64,000 bases of DNA from Epiperipatus broadwayi (GCA_028023455.1 JAQFVV010000012.1:12974364-13038363), one strand, 5' to 3'. Shown: positions 39,577 through 52,042, numbered from the stretch's first letter. Numbers and translations are program-made. The notes: generated from the sequence alone by a model not told the origin.

Positions 39577-40077
39577 TGTCTGACTAAATACATATGTATA
39601 TAAAGTTATGTCAAATAAAATTAAAATGTTATATGTAAAAAAGAGATTATTGATTAGTACCCTTATTATAGGACAATCTAGAAAATTAAGGCAAATATGC
39701 AGAGTATACAAATGTAAGCTAATTATGCAAAGATCTACTTATTAAGCAGATATATGTGGATTATACCAGTGCAAATAAAAACTACTGAAAATGGCCAGAC
39801 AGGCAGAATGAGTAGCAGTTTTGAATATGCATACAGTACAGAGAAGAAAGAATGAGAGTAGAATACTAGAATTAATCCATAATGGTACTCACTAAAGTGT
39901 TTAATGTAAGAATGACTTTCAAGCAAGATATTTGTATAAATCAAAATTTATACTTATTTGTTTATATTGAATTCTGATTTGTTAAGTTTTATCCTATGTG
40001 TAGAGTGTTCATTTTAGTTTAAATATTGACGCATATTCAGCTGATAATAATAATATTTTCTCTCTATATAGTAATCA
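39577..40077 (+). repeat. 3' LTR of the decayed Gypsy element
   Basis: Partner of the LTR at 28794-29313. It starts TGTCTGACTAAATACATATG after a purine-rich AGAGTGGAGAG (39560-39571) that may be the polypurine tract. The 3' limit is approximate. Confidence 0.7.
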
Positions 40078-41740
40078 CTTAAATAAATGTGCACATAAAG
40101 CTTACTGACCAATTCTAACATTATGTGCATTTTGCTCTGAACCAGATTCCCCTCAGGTGAGTCTGAAATTAACATTGGACACTGAAGATGATGATGCGAT
40201 ATATCAAACAAACCACATTTTAATAAACATCATCAAATCAAAATTAACTGCCTTTTAAGTATCAATCAATTTTAAGCTTTTTTTATCAAAAAGATTTCAA
40301 AATTTAAATACAATTAATTTTAATTTCAAGAAAAATTTCCAAAAATACATGTAAATATTTCTAACAGCAGTCCTACTCTTATGAAAACTTATTTCATGTT
40401 TTACAATATTTTAATAATTTCCAGTTACCTCTTTTTAAAATTGTTTAATATAGTGTAACCTTTTGATTAGTTATCCAAGGTCAGAATGGCATATAAAATG
40501 TAAATTATAATTCCAAAATTTAAAATTTAAAATCAAGATAACATTAAATCTATAAAACTTGGATAATATAGCAATAAATGATATAATACGTATAATTTTA
40601 AAAAGATAATTCTATAGAGATTAATAATTGTTATTATATATAATCAGTTATATTAATATACATTTTAATATTCTAGCTGTATAATTTCAGAGTGGTAAAT
40701 CTAAATAAACATCATTGTGTACAAGTTTGATTTTAAATTATTTATAGCGGTGTTTCTTCAAAAGTTAAAAATAGAATTGTATTTATAACTAAAGAAAAAA
40801 CAATTATTTACCACAAGATAATAATTTAATGTTAAAAATTATCATAATAATAAAGAAGATATATTTATCATAAAGTTTGTAGGTTAAATTAATTAATAGT
40901 ATCATAGATTCAAAATACAATCTGCAATAAAACTTGGTTTGTAAGTTTTGATTTAAAATCCATTTCATTTATTAAATATTTTGATATTTCAAACAGAAAT
41001 ATCATAAACATTTTGTTTAAAATAAAAAACAATTGGACAAAATGATGGGAAAGACAACCAATCAGATTTCAATAAATGACTCTCCAAAGTTACATTTCCA
41101 GGTTTTCTTTTAAAAAGAAAAAAATTATCAGACGATTTAAAAAAAAAAAAGGAATATAAAAATCAGATAGTGGGGTCAAGTTTTTTTTGTGTGTGTTATA
41201 AGGTTAAAATATTGAAGTCTTAATTAAATAAACCAAAAGAAAAAAAATTATATTTACAAAGCTATCTAAAGAAATGAAATATTTTTAAAAGATTCTTAAA
41301 ACTATGGAGGGAATAAAAGAATTTCTTCCTTGCTTCTAATTTCCAGCCTTAATAATCTACTTGTAAAAAATATGTATATTGTTAGAAAGAGTATAATCTA
41401 CTTATAATCAAAATGCTAGTTAGGATCAGTTTAAGAAAGAAAACAAAAGTTACTATTCTCTTTCAAAATAATTTTATTTGACCTATAGGCGAATACAAAG
41501 AAAAGAAACTTAAACAAGGTGAAATTACAAGGTGATATATACAAAGGTATGATCCAAATGTTAATAGAATACAAAATGATAGTTAGTAAAGAACTTAATC
41601 AGAGGATGCAAGGTGAATGTGTCATTTATCTAGCCTATAACAAGATATCATTGTTAGTGAGCCCTGTTTTGGTGAGCTATGGTGGGAGGGTTTTATTATT
41701 CTTAATACTGTAGTTATTTTCATATAAACTATTTAGGGGT
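40078..41740. other. AT-rich intron sequence
   Basis: No gene recognised. A 67-bp stretch at 40386-40452 recurs with two mismatches at 45574-45640. Confidence 0.5.
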
Positions 41741-44700
41741 TGGTTGGTCAGGTGTTGTTTAGGCCAGTTATGTATTCCCAGGTTAATATGGCCAGGTATG
41801 GATCTGCCTCTTTCTTGTCTGTTTCTTGGATATTTTTAATTATGTTGAGGAAGCAGTTATTAAGTTCATCAGACGTTAATTTTTGAAAAATCACCTTGCA
41901 TCTGGTCAGCCAGATGGCAAAGTTTATGTATGTGGCAAGCCTGATTTCAGCAAAAATGCCTCGATTTAAAACCCCTTGAAGTGATGTTAGATCCGGACCA
42001 TTATGTTTAATGTGTTTCTGAAAGTTTTGTCTCAGTCCCTGCCAGACTGGGCAATGGCAAAGGATATGGTCCATATCCTCTGGATTGGAAAGACAGAGAC
42101 AGCAGATAGGATCTATTTGGAAACCTCTTTTATTAAGAAATGTAGCAGTGGAGAGGCTACCAAGGTTAATTTTGAGAAGGAAGTCTGTATGTTTAGGTGC
42201 CAGTTTCAATCTATGGGCTAATTTACACAGTTTGTTTATGTCAATGGGAAGGTCTTGCCAGAATAACCTTAAGAAAGGAAAAACAATGCTATAGTTTAAA
42301 AGAAAAGACTAACTGCATTAACATGGGAAAACATTTATTTTATCTATGGAAAGGTAGGTGTTTTATTCATTATAAAATTTAAAAAAAAAAAAAGAAAGTC
42401 ATTTAAAATTTTTCAAGAGAAAATTTTTTAAGACTATGAAGCTACTTAATCAAATGCTAAAAATAATTCAGGAGTTAATAATGATAAGTTGAGGAAACAC
42501 ATATTCGTTTGACTGATATTTAAGCAATAATTTCCAAAGTACAGCTAAGATTGAGCTTTACTTTAAAAAAAAGAATTTGAATTAAGATTCCTCATAGTCA
42601 AAGAAAAGTTAAACTTTTATAAACTTGAAAGAGTAAGAAAAGTCTGTATAACTAAGTAAAAATTAATGGTCAGAAAATGAATAGATTCGGAGCCCAAACA
42701 TTAGACAAACTTATTAACCTTCCAAGTGTAGTAAATAACCAAATATTAGTGAAACTTGTTAAAGTATGCATTGAAAAAAAAAGATATAATAATAATCATT
42801 ACAATGTGAAGATTTACTAAGAAGTAGAAAACATTTGCTCATGGTATTTTCATGGAGAGCCAGATTGTGTGCATAGAATAAGAAACTAACCAAGTGAGGT
42901 TTTGTTCAGTTAATTGTACATTGTTACATTTTCATTTACCATTGTCAATCTCCCTCCACTCACAAATCTGACACCATCCATTTCAGATAAATACACTAAT
43001 AATTATTACTAATCATTTTTGAAACTAGAGATTATGTATGCTTAATTTTTTTGTTTATATTTTCATGTATAGAGCAAGATGAAGAAAAGAAAGACACTCA
43101 GCGGCGCTAGGAACAAAAATCTACATCAGGGTAACCATAATAATGCTAAATAAATAAATAAAAAGTTTTGAAATGCAAAAAAAAAAAAAAAAAAGGTAAA
43201 AGGGATTTTAATTTTACATTTATTAGTGATAAAGATTTTTTATTCTTTTTATAAGAAATACTAATGCTAATATTTGCATATGAGTGAAAGGATAAAAAAT
43301 AAAAAGAGAAGGTTTTTATGTTTACAATCTGCTATATAATGTATACTCATGAATTATAATGTGAAAGAGTATGTGTGCAGGAAATAATATTTAAGTCATA
43401 TATATTCTGAATGGATTATATAAAAAAAAAAACAAGAAAAGCAAACAATCATTATAGAATATAATATTAATAATCGCAAGAATGAGTGAATGTGATGTTA
43501 GACCATATTAGAATCTCATTTATTAATAAAAATAAATATTATTTAGAACATCTGAATGATAATAATAAAATAGGTTATTTGTTTTGGGATATGATGATAG
43601 ATATATGTAGGAAAATATTCCATGAAAAGGGTGGACTATAGGAGGGATCTAGAAATAGATAGAATATTTAATACTGCCTACACTGAAGTAGTATATGAGT
43701 CAAATTTCCAGAATAGACAATATAGAATAGCATTCTGAAGAATTGATGAAGAATTAGCTGAGTTAAATCATTGCAATGTTCAGGTAATTTATAGAGAGAA
43801 ATAGGAGGATTTTCAATAGAGAAATGATTGTGTAAGTACCGTAAGTGCTTATTAGAGAAGCCAGGGTAGAATTGGGGCAAGTCAATTAATCAAATGGTTA
43901 CCTAACAAAATAACACATCATAATAAATGAAACCCCTATACCTCTATTAAGGTAATAGCCAATAAATCAATGACTCATCTTTCTAAAGTTACGATAAATA
44001 TTAATCTATTGTGCATTAAAGGTAAAGATGAAATTTTGAAGGATTGTATGGATTTTTTAGTTGAGTCTGGATAGAGTTGTCAGCAAGTAATTAAATCATG
44101 TACTAAACAAAGATCATAGATAGTGGAATATTTAATAGAATAAATAACTCTCTGAATAAAATATTGAGATCGAATATTATAAGAGAAAATGAGTGTAAGA
44201 GATAGAATGAAGAGATGAAATGATTGTCATAACATAACAAAGAATCCTAACTGTATGATTTTTTTTTGATATATTATAAATATTGTACTTATTTTTTTTT
44301 TTTTCACATCAGTAAAAACTTTGTAATATGATTAGAATGTAAAATTTTCAAAGTCAATTTAAATGTAAATGAATATGAAGGGTTTGAATAATTCATGAAT
44401 GATGTACATAGAAGACTAGTGTACAATCATAGACAATAATAAAGCAATAACTAATAATTTTAAAAAAGAAATATAAACTAGGGAAAGACTAATTGAATAT
44501 CTGAAACACTAAGATTATCTGTATAAAATGTAAATAAGTTATCTATGCATAAATAGTTTGATCTTTGTTAATTTTTTTTGTTATTCTTATTGTAAATAAA
44601 AGAACATATTAATTTAACTGTGTAATATTAGTCTCATTGTGTCTAAGAGTCATTCCTATCACAAGGTCACATCAAGAAAACACATTATCAACATAGAAGG

Positions 44701-45640
44701 ATACCTATTATATTTTAATTGCAGGCCTTATTTGCAAAATGGAGATCATATGATAGGATCAATAATGCAATGGAAACTCACATTCTAATTTTATAACTTA
44801 AATTGAAATATATATAAAATCATAAATTTAAATTGGTATAACATTTAAATAGTGTCAATTACTAACTAACGCAAATGAAAGTCTGTAACTCTGGAGGATT
44901 TAGTGACAGTAGGTTAATGCTAAGTAATTGAAGAAAATATTTAAGTAAGTTAGACTTGGTAGATAATAATAGTATAATGAAGTTTCGTTTATATTAAAAC
45001 AATTGTTCTATAGTAATTATTGTTGGCATTGGTATGTTTTCCTTAAATGGTTGGATCCCAGTAAAATCCCTCTTGCGATACAATCATTTAAGTATCAATC
45101 CAATAGGTAGATTGAATTTTAATGCCGAATGCTTATAATTCCTGAGATTATAATAGGATAGCATTAATTGTGTGAAATTAATGTAATTTCATTAATGTAC
45201 ATTAATTTAAGATTTTAAAAATGTATAATGGTAATTTTAGTTATTAGTTAAAGGAAATATTATGGAAGTCATTGTTTGTTGTGGGAATTTTCCCAATGAT
45301 CATAATAAGATGGTAGTGGGAGAGTCTTCACAATAGCAATGCCATTATGGAAGTGTATTTTTCTTTATACTTCTCAATATTAAAACCACTTCATTGTAAT
45401 TGTTCCTAGAGTCTATCCTATAAAGTTACATGTGGAATGTTTCAAGTCTCATAAAGAATTGTATATCTTCTTGCAATGATATTGTATGTTTAATATTGAG
45501 CTAGAGTGGTATAGAGTAAATGAGTAGGCAAATAAAAATGGCCAGAAAAAAACCAAAGAAATGGGAAGGTTACAACTTATTTCATGTTTTACAATATTTT
45601 AATAATTTCCAGTTATCTCTCTTTAAAATTGTTTAATATA
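40386..45640 (+). repeat. 67-bp dispersed direct repeat (40386-40452, 45574-45640)
   Basis: Both copies start AACTTATTTCATGTTTTACA and end TTGTTTAATATA, with two mismatches. Flanks are unrelated. Only these two short end segments are repeated, not the sequence between them. Confidence 0.8.
41748..42282 (-). pseudogene. LINE (Tx1/L1-type) ORF2 3' end fragment
   Basis: A single open frame on the minus strand encodes the ORF2 C-terminus. It runs from LFWQDLPIDINKLCKLAHRL through DFLLKINLGSLSTATFL to the motif PICCLCLSNPEDMDHILCHC (C-x2-C...H...C). The remainder contains LATYINFAIWLTRCKVIF. It is collinear with the fragment at 3969-4640 and with the 3' end of the full LINE, and better preserved than either, since the frame is uninterrupted over about 150 codons. 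It is 5' truncated near 42290. The 3' UTR probably continues to about 41640. Confidence 0.75.
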
Positions 45641-47900
45641 TGAAAATATATAAGAAAAAAGCCTAAATATAAAATTAAAATGACCATTCCTTAAAATCAA
45701 AAATTTATTTCAACTTCTCTAACACATATCAATTTAAACTCCTACTATAACCAAGCAAGCAACACATACATATATAAAAATGTAATATTTAAAAACCTTA
45801 ATTTTATATTAACATTGTAAAAATAATAGAGGAAATAAACCTTTTTTTTTTCTCTAAGCATTCTGAATTTTATTTTAACATTATAATTATAGATACATAT
45901 AAATATTATTATATATTTAAAAAAAAAAAAAAAGTATGTCAATTAAAAAAAAAAAGATGCCTTTGATGAATGTATGATGAATCCAAAATATTGATGTCAA
46001 TTGTATACATATACTTTTTTTATAAAAATGGAAAAAGTAAAGAAAGTAATATCACTTTTCCTGCATTTGGTAGAATCAGCCGACTTTTTGATGTATTAAT
46101 ATAATTTTTCTTTTTTTTTTTAGTGTTGATTGTTTTAAATATGTGAAGTAAAAAATATTAAAAAAGAGTGATTCTAACGACTGGACATTTGAATTTAAAA
46201 GTTTTATATTTTTTTTTAATTTAATAATTTTTTTTATACATAGTGATATCATAAAATTTTTTAGGCCCCTATGAAAAATTTCATAATAAGATCTTCTTAA
46301 TATTTATAATTTTTACCTTAATAAGTTAAATTATGGAATGACTAATAGTCAAAGAACACCAAAACCCATTACACCACTGATATTTATATACATTAAACAT
46401 TAATAAATTGATCTACTTGAAAATTTATATAAATATATTGGTCATTTTTAAAAGACATGAAAAGTACATGATTGTTTTTAATTATTCAAATTATTATAGA
46501 TTAAAAGTGTTTATCTATTGGAGAGAAACTGATGTAAACATATGTATATTTAAGATTTCACCTGAAGAAGAAATTTATTACATTTAAGTTTCAAAGGTGG
46601 TTTTAAAAAAAAACTCTGATATTATAGATATTGATATAGTAAATAAAAGAATTTATTTAATTTTGTTTTATTAATGATTAATTTTTATTACTGGCTGTAA
46701 AATATTATAAAAGGAATTTGTTAATTTCAAAACATATATATATATCACACAGACAGAAAAAAAAAAGAGTTTGTCATCGGTGATACATTTATAAATATTG
46801 TATAGCTCCACCACTTACTGTAAAAAAATGGTTATGTTCTATGTACAACAAAATTATACATTATTTCAATAGTACATAGAAATATTAAGCCAATCCTCAT
46901 AAAAAAAACATAGCAAGTTCTGTGAAAAAGGACATCAAGATATTATTCTTTCATTTATTGCTGATAAATGATTTATAGATACTCAATAATAATTTAATCA
47001 AATAATTGTGGAGTAAGAGAAAATATCTACCATCATCTTAATGTCTCTCATTATCTATATTTGATCTTGCAGGCTGTGTAAATTAAAATATTTTTATCTT
47101 GGAAACTGATACTTGTCAGAAACAATATTTGAATCATGAAATAAATGTAATCTCCAAAATATTCAAAGAGCCTGTAATTATGATATATTCTTGCAGAGTA
47201 TTGTGAGATATGGCTGCCTAAATAATAATGTTCCTGCCTACTAACATTTCTAATTGAAGAAAGGCAATTTGTTTAAAATGCTTTTTTTTTTTTAGAAAAT
47301 CTCAGCTATAAACATTTCAATGACTGGTAAAAGAATAAACATTAACTTGTTCATTCACATGATAAGCTTTGTAATCATCCATTATCCTGATCATATCATC
47401 ACATTTCTATACTGAAACATATACATAATAAGCAAGTGACTTTGAAATAGCATTTTATCATAAATTTATAGCTTTTGTGAAAATGTGGGGTGTTTTAAAT
47501 AATATGTTGATCTTTGCAGTAACTTATTCTGTAATGCTTTTGTATTGTTCGGAAACAATTATTAATATTATCTATTAGTTCCTTTGCAATAAACTTAAAT
47601 TTCTGATTACAATTAAATCTAATATGCTTCATTCTCCCATCTTTAGTATAATCTGTCTTGAGAATGTCAATCTTGAAACTTTATACAATTCAAATTTCTT
47701 CTCTTAAGCTTCTAAAATTAACAACTTTTTTTTATGAAACTTTCTGGAAAAAAAAAGAATTATATTAGTATATATTTCCATTTCTATGTTACAAGTTGTC
47801 ATTAATATAGTGCTAACATAAAAGGTGTTCCAGATATTTTGACCAGAGTCTTGCACATTTAGTTTATATATAAAATTAAAAATGCTGAAAATAACTTTAC
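42291..47900. other. AT-rich intron sequence
   Basis: No gene recognised. Contains a long A run at about 43178-43195 and many short A/T tracts. A minus frame at 43880-43668 has no recognisable domain. Confidence 0.5.
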
Positions 47901-47990
47901 CATTAACTGTTGCTTTGTTTTATCAAAATCTGCTTTCATTTCTGCTTCAGCATTATTGCGAATAATATCCAATCTTTCTTGAATCAAAGC
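47901..47990 (-). CDS. ANKRD26-like protein, exon B
   Basis: On the minus strand the acceptor AATTTTTCAG precedes 47990 and the donor ATG|GTAAAG follows 47901. It is exactly 30 codons, phase 0 on both sides. The product starts ALIQERLDIIRNNAEAEMKA and ends FDKTKQQLM, a coiled coil. It corresponds to the 'aasqe.leqiR..n.aslr.qle.ri..le.el' part of ANKRD26, directly before the YKeLYleE segment of exon C. Phase and position are both consistent with the neighbouring exons. Confidence 0.75.
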
Positions 47991-48267
47991 CTGAAAAATT
48001 ATTTAATTGCAAATAGTTAATAAAATTTAAAACATAAAATTCAGATATAGATCACATATTTATTATTTATATATAAAAATGCATTAAAAACATAGGAGGA
48101 GTTTAATTTGTTACTACAAATTTTTTTTTAGAAAATACAGAAAGTGAAAATAAAGAATATTTGAAATAATGACACTGATGAATAAAAACAAATATATTTC
48201 AGCAAATTAGTATAGAAATTCTAAAAAAAATGGACTTATATTCACTTATAAAAAGGGTTATATTAAG

Positions 48268-49600
48268 TGTTATATCCGCAAGAATGACTGTGTGGTCAGC
48301 AAATAACTATGTTCAATTCCCACGATGTTCTCTTGCAATGAATGCTCTGCAACAAATGCTCTCAATATCTCCGCTGCGGTCTCACCATCTCTGTGGGCTC
48401 TTTCAGCTACATCCGTGGACTACATTTCCACTGGGCGCTGGTCATTTACCGCAAGCACTGACGCAAAATATCTCTACTGGAGTTGTACTCAAATAACTGC
48501 TCTCTATTGGAGTTGTCCTCTAATTACTGCCCTGCATAGTTGTTACCCAGTCTTCTTATCGCTCTCTGATAACTGCAACAATCAGTTACATTGTCCAATA
48601 AGGTACGGTCTCTTATCTAGAAATATTTGCAATCAGCAAATATTTCTTGGAAATGTCGATCGCCATTACATCAATGCCTTAATTAAATTCCACAGTTATC
48701 AGCGCGCGATCTAAAACAACCTCTCAAATAAATTCTAGTTTTTCTGGAGTGCACAAACATTTCTGCCATTTTTACAAAACACTACACCTCCCTCCATCCA
48801 GAAAAACTCTTGTTGCAATTCCTTGATGTTTTCTTTTTCTATTCCTATTTGGATGAAACGTATTTCCTGTTATTTCCAACCTTAGCGTTGTTATATCATA
48901 TAAACTTACTATTATTCACTTCCGTTATTAACGTTACCAACTGGGATTTCCATTTTCACCAGGTTTCTCCATCTACACCTAACTTATTGTAATGCAAAAC
49001 TTATTCGCTACTCACAGGTTCCAAATGCGACTGCGCCAAGATTATATCCGCAAGAATGACTGTGCAGTCAGCAAATAACTATGTTCATTTCCCACGATGT
49101 TCTCTTGCAACGAATGCTCTGCTATGAATGCCTGCAACGAATGCTCTGCAATGAATGCTCTGCAACGAATGCTCTGCAACAAATGCTCTCAATATCTCCA
49201 CTGCAATCTCACCATCTCTGTGGGCTCTTTCAGCTACACTCATGGACTACATTTCCACTGGGCGCTGGTCATTTACTGCAAGCACTGACGCGAAATATCT
49301 CTACTGGAGTTGTACTCAAATAACTGCTCTCGACTGGAGTTGTCCTCTAATTACTGCCATGTATAGTTGTTACCCAGTCTTTTTATCACTCTCTGATAAC
49401 TGCAACAATCAATTACATTGTCCAATAAGGTACGGTCTCTTATCTAGAAATATTTGCAATCAGCAAATATTTCTTGGAATTGTCGATCGCCATTAATTAA
49501 ATTCCACAGTTATCAGCGCGCGATCTAAAACAACCTCTCGAATAAATTCTAGTTTTTCTGGAGTGCACAAACATTTCTGCCATTTTTACAAAACAATACA
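48268..49600 (-). mobile_element. Internally deleted Gypsy-type element (TRIM-like), 5-bp TSD
   Basis: Two direct repeats (48268-48786 and about 49041-49600) flank only about 254 bp. TTAAG occurs at 48263-48267 and 49601-49605, a 5-bp target duplication. On the minus strand the LTR has TG...CA ends (TGTAGTGTTTTG...GGATATAACA in the 48.3-kb copy). It is followed by TGGCGCAGTCGCATTTGG (complement of 49021-49038), the classic 18-nt Gypsy primer binding site. The downstream LTR is preceded by the polypurine tract GGATGGAGGGAGG (complement of 48787-48799). No gag or pol is present, so it is a non-autonomous mini-element or deletion derivative that must have used enzymes in trans. Confidence 0.8.
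49105..49188 (+). repeat. 15-bp minisatellite expansion inside one LTR
   Basis: About six imperfect copies of a GAATGCTCTGCAACG-like unit occur in the 49-kb LTR, against about two in the 48.3-kb LTR. This accounts for most of the length difference between the LTRs. The short Cys/Met/Asn-rich open frames over it are a by-product of the repeat and are not genes. Confidence 0.8.
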
Positions 49601-49767
49601 TTAAGATATTATGATAATGCAACTAAAATTCCTTTAGAAATACCATATTGAGTAGAGTATCTAGAAAAAAATAACCAGTTTTTTTTAAAGGCATTTTTTA
49701 TTATTGCTTAATAATTTTAAGTAAAATTAAAAACCATACACAATTTACTGATTTTTATATCCTTTTT

Positions 49768-50041
49768 AAATAAATGAGAGAGTGCAAATCTCTCAAGCGC
49801 TTATGACTACAACCAGCCAATCAAATCTTAAGCACTGGGACAGAGAATTTAATAAGAAAAGAACGGTTCCACTCTCTTCTTTACTTGTCTTAATATATAT
49901 CCAAGCCAGTCCAAAGTACTTATATTTGAAAAGAGAGTGGAACCGCTCTTTTCTTATTAAATTCTCTGTCCCAGTGCTTAAGATTTGATTGGCTGGTTGT
50001 AGTCCTAAGCGCTTGAGAGATTTGCACTCTCTCATTTATTT
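49768..50041. repeat. Near-perfect foldback element, 111-bp arms
   Basis: Arm 49768-49878 is the reverse complement of 49931-50041 with about two mismatches, around a 52-bp loop. A 21-bp exact direct repeat (TATATCCTTTTTAAATAAAT plus one G) lies at 49756-49776 and 50081-50101, bracketing the element. Overlapping open frames on both strands are mirror images produced by the palindrome. It is probably a MITE or foldback transposon, or a small inverted duplication. Confidence 0.85.
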
Positions 50042-50397
50042 CAATATCGACTGCGCTTTATAAAAATAATATTATTTACATATATCCTTTTTAAATAAAT
50101 GTCTTATTATTATTATTTTTAATTGCTCTAAATATATATTATAAATATAATTCAATATTTAATATCAACTATTTTTATTAATTTACTTATGATATGTATG
50201 GGTACACATACACATATAAATAAAAAATAATTGTAGAATCAAAAGATTTATCTTTTGAATGCGGAATTAAAAAATAATTAGAGGTCATAAGATTAGAATA
50301 AAGATTATATTCTAATTGTATAATAAATTGTTTTTCCTTCACTAGTAAAAATTGTAATTATAAATACGCGCCTTTTTTTCGCATGCGTTAGTGAAGC

Positions 50398-51003
50398 TAT
50401 AATTATACTATAATGTGTAATAGGTCTGCTTAGCGCTTTCGAGATTTAATGTTCGAATCTCATACTCATAGATTTGTGAATGAAGACTGTTGTGATTTAT
50501 TGTCTAACAATTTAAAATTTAGCTTCAGAACACCTCCCAGTACTAACCGACTAATAAATAATTCCAAAGTTAATATAGAAAAAGATCAAGCCCCTCATGT
50601 GGTTTATAAAATGGCATGCCCTCAATTAGACTGCCAGGCATCTTACTATGGTGAGACTCGGGATAACCTTCATACAAAAATTTACCAACACAGGTATGCA
50701 TACAACAGGGTTAAAAATAAAAATGAAGGAACATCAGTATTCTGGGACCACCAAGCAGCTACAGGCCATTATTCGAACCTAGTTCTGACCAAATAATTTG
50801 TACAGAGAAGAGTGATGCCAGAAGAAAAGTTAAAGAAGCATTTTATATAGCAAATGATCTCAGTGCCATTAATAGAAGAAAGGCATGCTTTGCTCTCTCC
50901 AAACAATGGACTAACTAATTAAAAATTCAAACTGATTTGCATATGTGTACAATAAATCTCGAAAGCACTAAGCAGACCTATTACACATTATAGTATAATT
51001 ATA
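50398..51003 (+). mobile_element. 606-bp element: GIY-YIG fragment between 50-bp inverted repeats
   Basis: The left arm 50398-50447 and right arm 50954-51003 are inverse copies with one mismatch (GCGCTTTCGAGATTT against GTGCTTTCGAGATTT). Between them is only the GIY-YIG coding of a Penelope-like element. Both termini are TATAATTATA-like, so a TA target duplication is possible. PLE copies are known to have terminal repeats in either orientation; a DNA transposon carrying a captured nuclease fragment is the alternative. Confidence 0.7.
50449..50918 (+). pseudogene. Penelope-like GIY-YIG endonuclease domain, frameshifted
   Basis: The first frame (50449-50796) contains VVYKMACPQLDCQASYYGET followed by LHTKIYQHRYAYNRVKN, the PLE-type GIY-YIG nuclease with its characteristic 'VYk..C..C...YiGeT.r.l.tRi.eH' pattern. 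A single-base frameshift near 50780-50796 moves the rest to another frame: IICTEKSDARRKVKEAFYIA and INRRKACFALSKQWTN, ending with TAA at 50916-50918. Apart from that frameshift the domain is complete, unlike the more decayed copy at 24.2 kb. The RT that normally precedes it is absent. Confidence 0.8.
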
Positions 51004-51015
51004 TTCTAATTATAG

Positions 51016-51282
51016 TAATATTTGAAATACAGGCATTCTTAATATAACTGGAGCTTAATTGTAAATATAGGAGATTTGAACACAGACTTTAAAGCACCTT
51101 TCAATTATCCACACTATTTCATACACTGATACACATGATCACACACACATGTAGAAAATATAATCACCAAGATATGTATTTTGTGCTAAACCAGCCCTCA
51201 TCAGTTGGTCCAGATCTCATCTCCCAACACATATATAATCAGTGCTCAGTTTATATTAAGATAGTGATATATGAAGTCTGCC
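51016..51282 (-). repeat. Hammerhead repeat, partial unit (inverse orientation)
   Basis: Starts immediately after the inverted-repeat arm of the GIY-YIG element. The ribozyme core on the minus strand at 51209-51166 keeps CTGATGA and both strands of stem I. GAAA has become AAAA and one stem II pair is lost, so it is probably inactive. At about 51282 it switches to the opposite orientation. Confidence 0.7.
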
Positions 51283-51574
51283 TGTATTTCAAATTTACAC
51301 ATTAAGCCTGCATGCTGCCCATTCCTCTTCTATGTATTTAAATGGATAAGGTCCTATACATGAGAGATCAGAGTGATTTGAGGTTAACATGGGCATAACA
51401 ATATTGAATCAGCATGGGATTTGGGCATCCCATCATCAGATTTTCAATAGTATTGGTGGCTGAAGAGTTGGAATAGATTGAAGCCTGTACATTAAAGTAT
51501 GAAGATTTGCTATCTATTTATAAACTGAGCATTGATTTTATATATATATATATATGAGAGAGATGATGATCTGG

Positions 51575-51617
51575 ACCAATGATGAGTGCTGGTTCAGCAT
51601 AAAATACATATATTGGT
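51575..51617 (+). ncRNA. Decayed hammerhead ribozyme
   Basis: Stem I (ACCAA/TTGGT) and stem II (TGCTG GTT CAGCA) are intact, but the core lacks the first C of CTGATGA and GAAA reads AAAA. Predicted inactive. Confidence 0.6.
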
Positions 51618-52042
51618 AATTATTTATCTTTTCTACATGTGGGTGTGATCATGTGTATTGGGGGTATAAGATAGTGTGGATAGTTGAAAGGTGCTTGAAA
51701 GTCTGTGTTCAAATTCCTCTATATTTACGATTAAGCTCCAGGTATAAGAAGAATGCCTGTATTTCAAATATTACACATTAAGTCTGTATCCTATCCATCC
51801 CTCTTCTATGTATTTAAATGGATAAGGTCCTATACATGAGGGGTCAGAGTGACTTGAGGTCAACATGGACATAACAATAATACTGGCATCAGCATGGGAT
51901 TTGGGCATTCCATTATCAGATTTTTAATGGTATGGTTGGCTGAAGAGTTGGAGGATGGAGTACATTGAAGCCTGTCCATTAAAGTATGAAGATTTACTAT
52001 CTTAATATAAACTGAGCACTGATTATATAAATGACAATCTGG

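Noticed and set aside
48268-48330. tRNA-derived SINE head (GTGTGGTCAGCA ... GTTCAATTCCC)
   Set aside because: The A- and B-like boxes are too close together, and the sequence is the end of an LTR with PBS, PPT and target duplication.
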